A stretch of 64,000 nucleotides of DNA from Stenotrophomonas sp. WZN-1 (GCF_002192255.1 NZ_CP021768.1:824001-888000); one strand, 5' to 3'; shown: positions 16,017 through 25,020, counted from the stretch's first letter. The notes: a model not told the origin generated them from the sequence alone. Program-made: numbers and translations.

Positions 16017-17096
16017 ATGGCCGTGGCGTTGCTGGGGATCAAGGAGACCGCGCCGGGTGAACGGCGCGTGGCGTTGACGCCGGAAACCGCGCGCAAGCTC
16101 GGTGCCCTCGGCATTACGGTCTGGTACGAGGCCGGCGCCGGCCTTGCCGCCGGCTTCACCGATGCCGCCTATGACGATGCCGGCGCACGTGCCTTCGACG
16201 CGGGCCGCTGGGCCGAGATCGATATCCTGCTGTGCGTGCAGGCGCCCGCTGCGACGGTGCTGGAGCAGCTCAAGCCCGGTGCCAGCGTGGTCGGCCTGCT
16301 GGCACCGGCCACCGATCCGGCGCTGGCCGCGCTGGCGACGGATGATCGCCTGCAGCTGTTCCCGCTGCAGCAGCTGCCGCGCACCACCCGTGCGCAGGCG
16401 ATGGATGTACTCAGTTCGCAGGCCGGCATGGCCGGCTACAAGGCCGCGCTGATCGCCGCCGAACGCGCGCCGCGCTTCTTCCCGATGCTGACCACCGCCG
16501 CTGGCACCGTGCGGCCGGCCAAGGTGCTGGTGATCGGCGCCGGCGTAGCGGGCCTGCAGGCCATCGCCACCGCGCGTCGTCTCGGTGCACAGGTGGAAGG
16601 TTTCGACGTGCGCCCGGAAACCCGCGAGCAGATCCAGTCACTGGGCGCGCGCTTCCTCGACCTCGGGGTGAGCGCGGCGGGCGAGGGCGGCTATGCGCGG
16701 GCGCTGACCGACGAAGAGCGCGCCGAGCAGCAGCGTCGGCTGGCCGACCACCTGCGCGGCGTGGACGTGGTGATCTGCACGGCTGCGGTGCCGGGCCGCC
16801 CGGCGCCGACCATCGTGACCGCGGCAATGGTGGAGGGCATGGCCACCGGCAGCGTGATCGTCGATCTGGCGGCCGAAAGTGGCGGCAACTGCGCACTGAC
16901 CCAGCCGGGGCAGTGCATCGAACACCAGGGCGTGACCATCGATGGCCCGCTGGGCCTGGCCAGTCGCGGCGCGACCCAGGCCAGTGAGATGTATGCGCGC
17001 AACCTGCTCAACTTCGTTGCGCTGTTCGTGCGCGAGGGGCAGCTCGGTTTCGACTGGGACGACGAACTGCTGGCGAAGACGCGCTGGCAGGCGTGA
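16017..17096 (+). CDS. pntAA: NAD(P) transhydrogenase subunit alpha, part 1 (dI)
   Basis: A 359-residue NAD(H)-binding domain of the proton-translocating transhydrogenase, which drives NADPH formation from NADH with the proton gradient. Signs are 'GERRVALTPETARKL', 'LVIGAGVAGLQAIATARRLGA' (Rossmann GxGxxG) and 'LAAESGGN'. It ends where the E. coli PntA continues into its membrane part, so this is the split form in which dI is a separate protein. GGGGA lies before the ATG. Its partners pntAB and pntB are 1.57 kb downstream, separated by three genes on the opposite strand. Confidence 0.93.
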   Translation: MAVALLGIKETAPGERRVALTPETARKLGALGITVWYEAGAGLAAGFTDAAYDDAGARAFDAGRWAEIDILLCVQAPAATVLEQLKPGASVVGLLAPATDPALAALATDDRLQLFPLQQLPRTTRAQAMDVLSSQAGMAGYKAALIAAERAPRFFPMLTTAAGTVRPAKVLVIGAGVAGLQAIATARRLGAQVEGFDVRPETREQIQSLGARFLDLGVSAAGEGGYARALTDEERAEQQRRLADHLRGVDVVICTAAVPGRPAPTIVTAAMVEGMATGSVIVDLAAESGGNCALTQPGQCIEHQGVTIDGPLGLASRGATQASEMYARNLLNFVALFVREGQLGFDWDDELLAKTRWQA

Positions 17097-17121
17097 GCCG
17101 GCAGCGCCGGTTGCCTTCCCG

Positions 17122-17176
17122 GTAGATCCACGCCATGCGTGGATGAACGGCCCAGTGTGCGGACCAAGGTCCGCAC
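17122..17176. repeat. Two REP-like palindromes
   Basis: A GTAGATCCACG... unit (17122-17145) and a 20-bp palindrome GTGCGGACC-AA-GGTCCGCAC (17157-17176), between the convergent ends of pntAA and the DUF3106 gene. Confidence 0.8.
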
Positions 17177-17196
17177 CCACCATGCGGATGCCGGCG

Positions 17197-17658
17197 CTAC
17201 CGCGGCTTTGCCGGCGGCGGGTTGTCGCGCACCCAGTCCTTGCGTTGTTCCGGCGTCATCTGCGACCAGCGCTCGCGCAGCGCGTCGCGCTGTGCCGGCG
17301 GCATGTTGCGCATCTGCCCGAACAGGGCGCGCGCCTGCTCGCGCTGTTCGGGGCTCATGTGCTCGAAGCGGCGCAGGCCGCGGCGGGCCTTGTCCCGCTC
17401 CTCCGGGCTCATCGATTGCCAGCGCTGGCCGTGCGACAGCATGCGCTGACGCTGGCCGGCGTCGGCGCTGTTCCAGCGGTCGCGCAGCGGCGCCAGCAGG
17501 GATTCGCGCTGGGATTCGCTCAGTTGCTCCCACGCAGGCAGCGGCGCGGCCGGTGCGATGCGTGCGGCAGGGGCAGGCGTGGTGTTCTGCGCCAGCGCCG
17601 GAACGGCCGGCAGCAGTGCCAGGGTCAACAGCAGTGGCAGGGTTGGCAGTCGGGACAT
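17197..17658 (-). CDS. DUF3106 domain protein, exported
   Basis: A 153-residue protein with a signal peptide (cleavage after 'PALA', about residue 23), a Pro/Ala-rich spacer, and repeated short helices of the form 'MSPEERDKARRGLRRFEHMSPEQREQ' and 'PPAQRDALRERWSQMTPEQR', the DUF3106 pattern. These repeats resemble Spy/CpxP-like periplasmic helical proteins, so a sensor or chaperone role in the periplasm is possible but unproved. It follows the small membrane protein by 3 bases in the sigma-factor operon, and is likely part of its regulatory circuit. Confidence 0.85.
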   Translation of the reverse strand: MSRLPTLPLLLTLALLPAVPALAQNTTPAPAARIAPAAPLPAWEQLSESQRESLLAPLRDRWNSADAGQRQRMLSHGQRWQSMSPEERDKARRGLRRFEHMSPEQREQARALFGQMRNMPPAQRDALRERWSQMTPEQRKDWVRDNPPPAKPR

Positions 17659-17661
17659 GAT

Positions 17662-17988
17662 TTACTCCATCGCCAGGTCGGTATCGCCCAGCCACAGGTA
17701 CAGATCGGGATTCTCGTCGTAGAGCGCGCCGTTGTCTTCCACTGAAGCAAGCACAGGTGCCGGCGCCGGTCCGGCAAGCGTGCCATGGCCGGTGAACTGC
17801 AGGCCGATGCCCAGTGCCACGACCAGTGAACAGGCGCTGGCCAGCCACCAGCGCCAGCGTCCGCGATGGGCGGCCGTGGCGCCGTGGCGTGCCAGGCGCA
17901 GCCGTGCCAGCGTGGCCGGCGACAGCGCCTGCAGCGACTGCGCGTGCAGGCTGCGCAGGGTGTCATCGGAAGGCAGGGAGCGGTTCAC
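17662..17988 (-). CDS. Small single-pass membrane protein, possible anti-sigma partner
   Basis: A 108-residue protein with a cytoplasmic N-terminal helix region (1-40), one transmembrane segment (about 46-66, 'WWLASACSLVVALGIGLQF') and an acidic periplasmic tail ending 'YLWLGDTDLAME'. Its ATG overlaps the sigma-factor stop (ATGA). By position and topology it could be the anti-sigma factor, but no zinc-binding HxxxCxxC motif is present. Function is inference from context. Confidence 0.7.
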   Translation of the reverse strand: MNRSLPSDDTLRSLHAQSLQALSPATLARLRLARHGATAAHRGRWRWWLASACSLVVALGIGLQFTGHGTLAGPAPAPVLASVEDNGALYDENPDLYLWLGDTDLAME

Positions 17989-18575
17989 GGGTGGGTCTCC
18001 AGATAGTCGTGCAGCGCCTGCCGGGCGCGTGCCAGATGGGTTTTTACCGCGCCTTCGCTGCAGCCCATGGCGCGGGCAGTGGTGGCCCCGTCCAGGTCCT
18101 GCAGCACGCGCAGGGTGAAGGCCTCGCGCTGGCGGGCGGGCAGGCGGCGCAACGCGTCCACCAGCTGCTGGTACTGCTGGCGCTGTTCATGCGCCTGTAC
18201 CGGATCCGGGCCGGGATCGGCCCAATCGATCTCGCCGCCTTCCGCGTCCTGGTTGTCGCGCCAGAACGGCAGGCGGAAGCGGCGCCGGCGCTGCACGTCG
18301 ATCACGCGCCGGCGCAGGATGCTCCAGAACAGCGGCGCCCATTCGGCTGCCGGCTTGTCGGCGTAGTCCAGCATGCGCAGCAGCGCGTCCTGCACCGCGT
18401 CCATGGCGTCTTCGCGCTGGCGCAGGCCGGCCTCGGCGAAGCGGAACGCACGCGGGCCAACACTGGCCAGGAACGCTTCCAGCGATGCCGGCAGGGCATC
18501 GGTCTCGGCGCTCGGGGGGACGGGGCTGCTCACCAGCACAGGGTACGGTTCCTCGCTCGGGGTCACCATCGACAA
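17985..18575 (-). CDS. ECF-type RNA polymerase sigma factor
   Basis: A 196-residue sigma-70 family protein of the extracytoplasmic group. Region 2 is visible at about 45-95 ('EAGLRQREDAMDAVQDALLRML', 'FWSILRRRVIDVQRRRR') and region 4 at about 140-190 ('LPARQREAFTLRVLQDLDGATTARAMGCSEGAVKTHLARARQAL'). The two are linked by an acidic segment. A later ATG (18569) is equally good as the start. It heads a three-gene minus-strand unit with a small membrane protein and a DUF3106 exported protein, placed inside the pnt gene cluster. Confidence 0.9.
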   Translation of the reverse strand: MSMVTPSEEPYPVLVSSPVPPSAETDALPASLEAFLASVGPRAFRFAEAGLRQREDAMDAVQDALLRMLDYADKPAAEWAPLFWSILRRRVIDVQRRRRFRLPFWRDNQDAEGGEIDWADPGPDPVQAHEQRQQYQQLVDALRRLPARQREAFTLRVLQDLDGATTARAMGCSEGAVKTHLARARQALHDYLETHP

Positions 18576-18667
18576 CGCGTGAGCGCCGCTTCGGTTGACG
18601 CCGGGTGCACGCCAGGTTCAGCCCATGGTTATGATGGGCCGACGAAGACAGAGCGGGAGCGTTGCCA

Positions 18668-18988
18668 GTGAGTGACGGGTTCGTAGCGCTGTACATCTTC
18701 ATGCTGGCCGCCATCGCCGGCCACGTGATCATTTCGCGGGTGCCGGTGATCCTGCATACCCCGCTGATGTCGGGCTCCAATTTCATCCACGGCATCGTGC
18801 TGATCGGCGCGATGGTGGTGCTGGGGCACGCGCAGACACCGTTGGAGAAGGCCCTGGGCTTCCTCGCCGTGGTGCTGGGTGCCGGCAATGCCGCCGGTGG
18901 CTACGTGGTCACCGCGCGCATGCTGGAAATGTTCAAGCCGAGCGCGCGCAAGGCCGGCAAGGACGAGCCGAAGGAGCCGCAGGCTTGA
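18668..18988 (+). CDS. pntAB: NAD(P) transhydrogenase subunit alpha, part 2 (membrane)
   Basis: A 106-residue inner-membrane protein with three hydrophobic segments, equal to the C-terminal membrane part of E. coli PntA ('FMLAAIAGHVIISRVPVILHTPLMSGSNFIHGIVLIGA'). It forms part of the proton channel. The start is most likely GTG (18668), with GGGAGC upstream; a TTG two codons earlier is possible. Its stop overlaps the TTG start of pntB. A TATGAT sequence at 18630-18635 could be its -10, consistent with this pair having a promoter of its own, apart from pntAA. Confidence 0.9.
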   Translation: MSDGFVALYIFMLAAIAGHVIISRVPVILHTPLMSGSNFIHGIVLIGAMVVLGHAQTPLEKALGFLAVVLGAGNAAGGYVVTARMLEMFKPSARKAGKDEPKEPQA

Positions 18989-20445
18989 ACATCAGCACCG
19001 TCGAACTGCTCGACTGGCTGGTCAAGGCCAGCTACCTCGTCGCCGCCACGCTGTTCCTGCTGGGCCTGCAGCGCATGGCCTCGCCACTGACCGCGCGCAG
19101 CGGCATCCGCTGGGCCGGGCTGGGCATGCTGCTGGCCACCGCGGCGACCTTCTTCCTGCCCGAACTGCACAACGTGCCGCTGATCCTGGTGGCACTGCTG
19201 CTGGGCGCGGGCCTGGCCTGGTGGTCGGCTGGCAAGGTTGCCATCACCGACATGCCGCAGATGGTGGCGCTGTACAACGGCATGGGCGGTGGCTCGGCGG
19301 CGGCGATCGGCGCGGTGGAACTGCTGCGCTACGCCTTCCTGGCCAACCGTGATACCAGCCACTGGAGCGCGCAGGCGCTGGCCGACCTGGCCGCGCGCCA
19401 GCCGTCGGGCACGGTGCTGCTGCTGGCGGTGGTCGGCGCAGCGATCGGCGCGGTGTCGCTGTCCGGTTCGGTGATCGCCTGGGCCAAGCTGGATGGACGC
19501 CTGGACAAGCGTGTGACCTGGCCCGGCCAGCAGGTGATGAACCTGGTGGTGGCACTGGCGGTGGTGGTGCTGGCGATCATCGCGGCCAGCACGCTCGATA
19601 CCTGGGCGATCGTGGCCTTCTTCGTGCTGGCGCTGGCACTGGGCGTGCTGATGACGTTGCCGATCGGTGGCGCCGACATGCCGGTGGTGATCTCGCTGTA
19701 CAACGCGTTCACCGGCCTGGCGGTGTCGTTCGAGGGCTACGTGCTGGGCAATGAGGCGCTGATCATCGCCGGCATGATGGTCGGCGCGGCCGGCATCCTG
19801 CTGACCCGGCTGATGGCCAAGGCGATGAACCGGCCGATCCGCAACGTGCTGTTCTCCAACTTCGGCGGTGGTGCTGGTGGCGAAGCGCAGGCGATCAGCG
19901 GCTCGCAGAAGCCGATCGAAGCGGCTGACGTCGCCGCGATGATGGCCTTCGCCGAGCGCGTGGTGATCGTGCCCGGCTACGGCATGGCCGTGGCGCAGGC
20001 GCAGCACAAGATATGGGAACTGGCGCAGCGGCTGGGCCAGCGCGGAGTGAAGGTGAAGTTCGCGATCCACCCGGTGGCGGGGCGCATGCCGGGGCACATG
20101 AACGTGCTGCTGGCCGAAGCGGGCGTGCCCTACGACCTGATCGCGGACATGGACGACATCAACCCGGAGTTCGCCAACACCGACGTGGTGCTGGTGATCG
20201 GTGCCAACGACGTGGTCAATCCGGTCGCGCGTACCGACCCGGCCAGCCCGATCTACGGGATGCCGGTGCTGGATGTGGTCAATGCGCGCAACGTGGTGGT
20301 GATCAAGCGCGGCAAGGGCACCGGCTTCGCGGGCATCGAGAATGCGCTGTTCTACGCCGACAACACCCGCATGCTGTATGGCGACGGCGCCGAAGCGGCC
20401 GCATCGCTGGTGAGCGAGCTGAAGGCGCTCGACGGCGGGCATTGA
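18985..20445 (+). CDS. pntB: NAD(P) transhydrogenase subunit beta
   Basis: A 486-residue protein: an N-terminal membrane domain with about nine hydrophobic segments, then the NADP(H)-binding dIII domain ('VVIVPGYGMAVAQAQHKIWEL', 'FAIHPVAGRMPGHMNVLLAEA', 'DVVLVIGANDVVNPVAR', 'IKRGKGTGFAGIENALF'). Start is TTG overlapping the pntAB stop, with AAGGAG 8-9 bases before it; the first residues MNISTVELLDWLV fit the family. Together with pntAA and pntAB it gives a complete enzyme. Confidence 0.94.
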   Translation: MNISTVELLDWLVKASYLVAATLFLLGLQRMASPLTARSGIRWAGLGMLLATAATFFLPELHNVPLILVALLLGAGLAWWSAGKVAITDMPQMVALYNGMGGGSAAAIGAVELLRYAFLANRDTSHWSAQALADLAARQPSGTVLLLAVVGAAIGAVSLSGSVIAWAKLDGRLDKRVTWPGQQVMNLVVALAVVVLAIIAASTLDTWAIVAFFVLALALGVLMTLPIGGADMPVVISLYNAFTGLAVSFEGYVLGNEALIIAGMMVGAAGILLTRLMAKAMNRPIRNVLFSNFGGGAGGEAQAISGSQKPIEAADVAAMMAFAERVVIVPGYGMAVAQAQHKIWELAQRLGQRGVKVKFAIHPVAGRMPGHMNVLLAEAGVPYDLIADMDDINPEFANTDVVLVIGANDVVNPVARTDPASPIYGMPVLDVVNARNVVVIKRGKGTGFAGIENALFYADNTRMLYGDGAEAAASLVSELKALDGGH

Positions 20446-20461
20446 GCGGCGGCTGCGCCCG

Positions 20462-20513
20462 GTAGGTGCGGACCTTGGTCCGCACGCTTCTGCCGGCCAG
20501 CGGCCGGCACTAC
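20462..20513. repeat. REP pair between pntB and the following membrane-protein gene
   Basis: GTAGGTGCGGACC... (20462-20485) and an inverted TGCCGGCCAGCGGCCGGCAC... unit (20491-20513), between convergent genes. Confidence 0.8.
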
Positions 20514-20536
20514 CGAATCCACGAATATCTGCGCGC

Positions 20537-20956
20537 TCAGCGCGCCAGCCAGGCGCCTACGGCCACGGCCACGGCCAGCCACAGCCATTCCACCGCGCCG
20601 TTGGCCAGGGTGATCAGGGTCCAGGCCAGGTGCGGGCCCATCCGCGTGGTGGCGTCCCACAGGTCCAGGCCGATCGAGCCGCCCATCCAGGCGCTGGCGA
20701 TGGCCCAGTTGGCCACGGCGGCCACCAGCAGGGTGCCCAGCACGACCAGGACGATGCGCAACCGGCCCGGGCCCAGTGTGCCCAGGCGCAGCATGAACAC
20801 CAGTTCCAGGGCGGACACTACCGCCATCCAGCCGACCTGTCGGCCGGTCATCAGCGCCAGGACCATCCAGGCGAGGGGAGCAACAAGCAGACCCAGCAAC
20901 AGCATGAGGGGCCAGAGCCAGGTGACGGTCCTGGCACGCGTGGCAATGGAGGACAT
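20537..20956 (-). CDS. Small integral membrane protein, unknown
   Basis: A 139-residue protein with four hydrophobic segments (about 14-34, 41-58, 66-84, 115-136). No family recognised. I start at MSSIATR because GGGAGC lies just before it; an upstream ATG would add 17 unusual residues. It is divergent from sufT across 122 bases. Confidence 0.7.
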   Translation of the reverse strand: MSSIATRARTVTWLWPLMLLLGLLVAPLAWMVLALMTGRQVGWMAVVSALELVFMLRLGTLGPGRLRIVLVVLGTLLVAAVANWAIASAWMGGSIGLDLWDATTRMGPHLAWTLITLANGAVEWLWLAVAVAVGAWLAR

Positions 20957-21078
20957 CGAAGCTCCCTGAAGATCACCCACAGGATACTGTGGTTTGCCGC
21001 AGTGCACCGGCGGTGCCGGGGCGGCTGGGCTAGAATGCCGTCTTGCGTGGCCCCGGCCACGGCCCCATATCGGTCCCC

Positions 21079-21630
21079 ATGTATTCCCGTAGCAGCGAAC
21101 CTGTCCACTTCGAACGCGATTGCGAGGCCGTGATGGTCCCGCAGGGCGATACCGTGACCCTGCCTGCCGGCAGCTATGGGTACATCACCCAGGCGCTGGG
21201 CGGCAGTTATTCGGTGTTCGTCGAGGGCAACCTGTTCCGCATCGCCGGCAAGGACGGCGACGCCATCGGCAAGGAGGCACCGGCACCGCTGGAGCTGCCG
21301 GCCGACGCCACCGATGAGCAGGTGGAACAGTTGGTGTGGCAGCAGCTGCGCACCTGCTTCGATCCGGAAATTCCGGTGAACATCGTCGAACTGGGCCTGG
21401 TCTACGAGGTCGAGATCAAGCACCTGGACGAAGGCAAGCGCGAGATCGACGTGAAGATGACCCTGACCGCTCCGGGCTGCGGCATGGGCGAGATCCTGGT
21501 CGACGACGTGCGCAGCAAGCTCGAAATGATCCCGACGGTGGCCGAGGCCGACGTCGACCTGGTGTTCGACCCGCCGTGGAACCAGCACATGATGTCCGAA
21601 GCGGCGCGGCTCGAGACCGGCATGCTTTGA
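21079..21630 (+). CDS. sufT: Probable Fe-S cluster assembly protein SufT
   Basis: A 183-residue protein with an N-terminal SufT-specific region (1-75: 'VMVPQGDTVTLPAGSYGYITQALGGSYSV') and a C-terminal MIP18/DUF59 domain holding the conserved cysteine in 'MTLTAPGCGMGEILVDDV'. The family assists maturation of Fe-S proteins. No suf operon is next to it in this window, so it acts from a separate locus. Start at MYSRSS is the family start; no strong ribosome-binding site is seen. Confidence 0.9.
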   Translation: MYSRSSEPVHFERDCEAVMVPQGDTVTLPAGSYGYITQALGGSYSVFVEGNLFRIAGKDGDAIGKEAPAPLELPADATDEQVEQLVWQQLRTCFDPEIPVNIVELGLVYEVEIKHLDEGKREIDVKMTLTAPGCGMGEILVDDVRSKLEMIPTVAEADVDLVFDPPWNQHMMSEAARLETGML

Positions 21631-21689
21631 CCCAGGGCCCGCAGTGACGCGGGCCCGGCACTACCCGCAACCAGAACAGGAATCCTCCG

Positions 21690-22784
21690 GTGTCCCAGTC
21701 CATTCCCAGCTTCGCCGTCACCCGTTCGGACCACCCGCGCAGCGCTGAAGAGCGCGCCAAGATCCTGGAGAAGCCGGGCTTCGGCCTGCACTTCACCGAT
21801 CACATGGTGGAAGTGCGCTGGGACAAGGATGCCGGCTGGCACAACGCCAACGTGCGTGCCTACGGCCCGCTGCAGCTGGACCCGGCTGCGGCAGTCCTGC
21901 ACTACGGCCAGGAAATCTTCGAAGGCATCAAGGCCTACCGCCATGCCGACGGTTCGATCTGGACCTTCCGCCCCGACGCCAACGGCCGTCGCCTGCAGCG
22001 TTCGGCGCAGCGCCTGGCGCTGCCGGAACTGCCGGTGGAGATCTTCGTCGAATCGCTGAAGCAGCTGATCGCGGTCGACAGTCAGTGGGTGCCGTCGGCC
22101 GATGAGTCGAGCCTGTACTTCCGTCCGTTCATGATCGGCGACGAAGCCTTCCTCGGCGTGCGCGGCGCGCACAAGGCCGGCTATTACGTCATCGCCAGCC
22201 CGGCCGGTCCGTACTTCGCCAAGGGCGTCGCTCCGGTGTCGATCTGGCTGTCGACGGAGTACGCGCGTGCGGCCAAGGGCGGCACCGGCGCCGCCAAGTG
22301 CGGCGGCAACTACGCTGCCTCGCTGCTGCCGCAGCAGAAGGCGCAGGCACAGGGCTGCTCGCAGGTGCTGTTCCTCGACCCGGTCGAAGGCAAGTACCTG
22401 GAAGAACTGGGTGGCATGAACGTGTTCCTGGTCTACAAGGATGGCACGCTGGTCACCCCGGAACTGTCCGGCAGCATCCTCGAGGGCATCACCCGCGAGA
22501 GCATCCTGCAGCTGGCGCGCGACCGTGGCATGAAGGTCGAAGAGCGCAAGGTCAGCATCGACGAGTGGAAGGATGGCGTGGCCTCCGGTGCGATCAGCGA
22601 AGTGTTTGCCTGTGGCACCGCGGCAGTGGTCACCCCGATCGGCCAGCTGAAGGGCGAGGGCTTCTCGGTGGGCGACATCAACGCGCCGGCCGGCGAAGTG
22701 ACCATGTCGCTGCGCAAGGAACTGACCGACATCCAGTACGGCCGCCTGCCGGACCGCCACAACTGGCTGGTCAAGCTGGGCTGA
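21690..22784 (+). CDS. ilvE: Branched-chain amino acid aminotransferase
   Basis: A 364-residue class IV PLP aminotransferase making leucine, isoleucine and valine from their keto acids. The PLP lysine is in 'GGTGAAKCGGNYAAS'; other family signs are 'YGQEIFEGIKAYRHADG' and 'FACGTAAVVTPIG'. The length and sequence type match the long (mammalian-like, BCAT2) group rather than the 309-residue E. coli form. Start is GTG with AGGA upstream; the N-terminal 'SQSIPSFAVTRSDHP' is family-like. A strong terminator follows. Confidence 0.95.
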   Translation: MSQSIPSFAVTRSDHPRSAEERAKILEKPGFGLHFTDHMVEVRWDKDAGWHNANVRAYGPLQLDPAAAVLHYGQEIFEGIKAYRHADGSIWTFRPDANGRRLQRSAQRLALPELPVEIFVESLKQLIAVDSQWVPSADESSLYFRPFMIGDEAFLGVRGAHKAGYYVIASPAGPYFAKGVAPVSIWLSTEYARAAKGGTGAAKCGGNYAASLLPQQKAQAQGCSQVLFLDPVEGKYLEELGGMNVFLVYKDGTLVTPELSGSILEGITRESILQLARDRGMKVEERKVSIDEWKDGVASGAISEVFACGTAAVVTPIGQLKGEGFSVGDINAPAGEVTMSLRKELTDIQYGRLPDRHNWLVKLG

Positions 22785-22800
22785 TCGCACACGCCGCACT

Positions 22801-22824
22801 GTAGGGCCGAGCCCACGCTCGGCT
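22801..22824. repeat. REP-like palindrome after ilvE
   Basis: GTAG-headed palindrome with stem GCCGAGC/GCTCGGC. Confidence 0.75.
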
Positions 22825-22833
22825 GCTTTCTGG

Positions 22834-22858
22834 AAAGCCCGTCCCCGTGACGGGCTTT
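22834..22858 (+). terminator. Terminator of ilvE
   Basis: Perfect 10-bp stem AAAGCCCGTC/GACGGGCTTT with a 5-base loop, followed by CTGCGTTT. Confidence 0.8.
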
Positions 22859-22873
22859 CTGCGTTTCAGGCCC

Positions 22874-22909
22874 GGGTCAGATCCTTCTGGAGGAAAAGGG
22901 ATCCGACCC
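22874..22909. repeat. Inverted repeat GGGTCAGATCC/GGATCCGACCC
   Basis: 11-bp arms with one mismatch and a 14-base spacer. The rest of the ilvE-protease gap (22910-23230) shows no gene; it should hold the protease promoter and a leader, but I cannot point to a convincing -35/-10 pair. Confidence 0.6.
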
Positions 22910-23230
22910 CGCCGCGACGGACGCCGATGTCGGCAAAGTCATTGCAGGACACGTGATGACCCAGTCAGGTGCGTGCAGGCCGCGAGAAAGTTCCTTCACC
23001 TTCACAAACCCTCGACCCGAGAAGTCTCAGAACGAACATTTCATCTTGCTGAAAAGACGCTGAAAATCTTGTGGTGTCCGGTTTTGGTCATTAGCGTCAT
23101 CTGCACGGCGGATCGATAGGGGGATCCGCTGACTCACCGGTCTTCGAACCTCGCCAACGCAAGCCAGCCCATGGTTCGGGCCGGTGCTTCTGCCGATTCC
23201 GGCATTCACACCACTAGAAAGGGAAATACG

Positions 23231-24970
23231 ATGTCCCAGGTAACGCAACCGCGTGTGCGTCGAGTGTGGGTGGTCCTTGGTGCGTCCGTTCTGTCATCGC
23301 TGCTGCTGGCCACGCCTGCGCTGGCCGGTGACGTCCAGCTCAGCGGCCTGCAGTCCGCGCCGACGCACCAGCGCTTCATCGTGAAGTACCGCGACGGCAG
23401 CGCGCCGGTGGCCAACACCACCGCATTGGCCTCTTCGCTGAAGAGTGCCGCCGCCGGCCTGGCCAGCAGCCAGGGCCGTGCACTGGGCCTGCAGGAGGTC
23501 CGCAAGCTGGCCATCGGCCCGACCGTGGTCAGGACCGACCGCCCGCTCGACCAGGCCGAATCCGAGCTGCTGATGCGCAAGCTCGCTGCCGACCCGAACG
23601 TGGAATACGTTGAGGTCGATCAGATCATGCGTGCGACGCTGACCCCGAACGACACCCGCTTCAGCGAACAGTGGGGCTTCGGTACCTCCAACGCCTCGAT
23701 CAACGTGCGGCCGGCCTGGGACAAGGCCACCGGCACTGGCGTGGTGGTGGCCGTGATCGATACCGGCATCACCAACCACCCCGATCTCAACGCCAACATC
23801 CTTCCCGGCTATGACTTCATCAGCGACGCTGCGATGGCGCGCGATGGCGGTGGCCGCGACAGCAACCCGAACGACGAAGGCGACTGGTACGGCGCCAACG
23901 AGTGCGGCTCGGGCATCCCGGCCTCCAACTCCAGCTGGCACGGCACCCACGTCGCCGGCACGGTGGCGGCAGTGACCAACAACAGCACCGGCGTGGCAGG
24001 CACGGCGTTCAACGCCAAGGTCGTCCCGGTGCGTGTGCTGGGCAAGTGTGGCGGTTACACCTCCGACATCGCCGACGCGATCGTGTGGGCCTCCGGCGGC
24101 ACCGTCAGTGGCGTGCCGGCCAATGCCAACCCGGCCGAAGTCATCAACATGTCGCTGGGCGGCGGCGGCTCCTGCTCGACCACCTACCAGAACGCGATCA
24201 ACGGCGCGGTCGGCCGTGGTACCACCGTGGTGGTCGCCGCCGGCAACAGCAACACCAACGTGTCCTCGTCGGTGCCGGCCAACTGCCCGAACGTGATCGC
24301 GGTGGCAGCCACGACCTCGGCCGGTGCGCGTGCCAGCTTCTCCAACTATGGTTCCGGCATCGACATTTCCGGTCCGGGCCAGAGCATCCTGTCCACCCTC
24401 AACACCGGCACCACCACGCCGGGCAGCGCCACCTATGCGTCCTACAACGGCACCTCGATGGCGGCACCGCATGTGGCCGGCGTGGTTGCACTGATGCAAT
24501 CGGTGGCGCCGAGCCCGCTGAGTCCGGCGCAGGTCGAAAGCATCATCAAGAGCACCGCACGGCCGCTGCCGGGCGCCTGCTCGGGTGGCTGCGGCGCCGG
24601 CATCGTCGACGCCAACGCGGCCGTGGCTGCAGCGATCAATGGCGGTGGCCCGAACCCGGGCGGCAACGTGCTGCAGAACAACGTGCCGGTGACCGGCCTG
24701 GGCGCCGCGACCGGTGCCGAGCTGAACTACACCGTCGCGGTTCCGGCCGGCAGCACCCAGCTGCGCGTGGCGATCAGTGGCGGCAGCGGAGATGCCGACC
24801 TGTACGTGCGCCAGGGCAGTGCCCCGACCGATACCACCTACACCTGCCGTCCGTACCTGAGCGGCAACAGCGAGACCTGCACCATCAACAGCCCTGCCGC
24901 CGGCACCTGGTATGTGCGGGTGAAGGCGTACAGCACTTTCTCGGGCCTGACCCTCAACGCCCAGTACTGA
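23231..24970 (+). CDS. Secreted subtilisin-like serine protease (StmPr type)
   Basis: A 579-residue extracellular protease. Signal peptide 1-33 (cleavage near 'PALAG'), inhibitor I9-like propeptide about 45-132 ('QRFIVKYRDGSAP' to 'VEYVEVDQIM'), peptidase S8 domain about 145-470 with the triad D177 ('AVIDTGI'), H237 ('HGTHVAGT') and S409 ('GTSMAAPH') and oxyanion N339, then a pre-peptidase C-terminal (PPC) domain about 490-579. The layout equals the StmPr extracellular proteases of S. maltophilia, presumably exported by Sec then type II secretion, with propeptide and PPC removed on maturation. Start at MSQVTQ follows GGGAAA; upstream in-frame codons would break the signal peptide. Probable virulence or nutrient-acquisition factor. 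Confidence 0.94.
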   Translation: MSQVTQPRVRRVWVVLGASVLSSLLLATPALAGDVQLSGLQSAPTHQRFIVKYRDGSAPVANTTALASSLKSAAAGLASSQGRALGLQEVRKLAIGPTVVRTDRPLDQAESELLMRKLAADPNVEYVEVDQIMRATLTPNDTRFSEQWGFGTSNASINVRPAWDKATGTGVVVAVIDTGITNHPDLNANILPGYDFISDAAMARDGGGRDSNPNDEGDWYGANECGSGIPASNSSWHGTHVAGTVAAVTNNSTGVAGTAFNAKVVPVRVLGKCGGYTSDIADAIVWASGGTVSGVPANANPAEVINMSLGGGGSCSTTYQNAINGAVGRGTTVVVAAGNSNTNVSSSVPANCPNVIAVAATTSAGARASFSNYGSGIDISGPGQSILSTLNTGTTTPGSATYASYNGTSMAAPHVAGVVALMQSVAPSPLSPAQVESIIKSTARPLPGACSGGCGAGIVDANAAVAAAINGGGPNPGGNVLQNNVPVTGLGAATGAELNYTVAVPAGSTQLRVAISGGSGDADLYVRQGSAPTDTTYTCRPYLSGNSETCTINSPAAGTWYVRVKAYSTFSGLTLNAQY

Positions 24971-24992
24971 GCCCAAGACCCTCTCCAAGGGC

Positions 24993-25020
24993 ACGCCCTG
25001 GCTTCGGCCGGGGCGTTTTT
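24993..25020 (+). terminator. Terminator of the subtilase gene
   Basis: Stem ACGCCCTGGC/GCCGGGGCGT (one mismatch) followed by TTTTT. Confidence 0.8.

Noticed and set aside
16017..17096. Truncated pntA
   Set aside because: The missing membrane part is encoded as pntAB at 18668, the usual split form of the enzyme.
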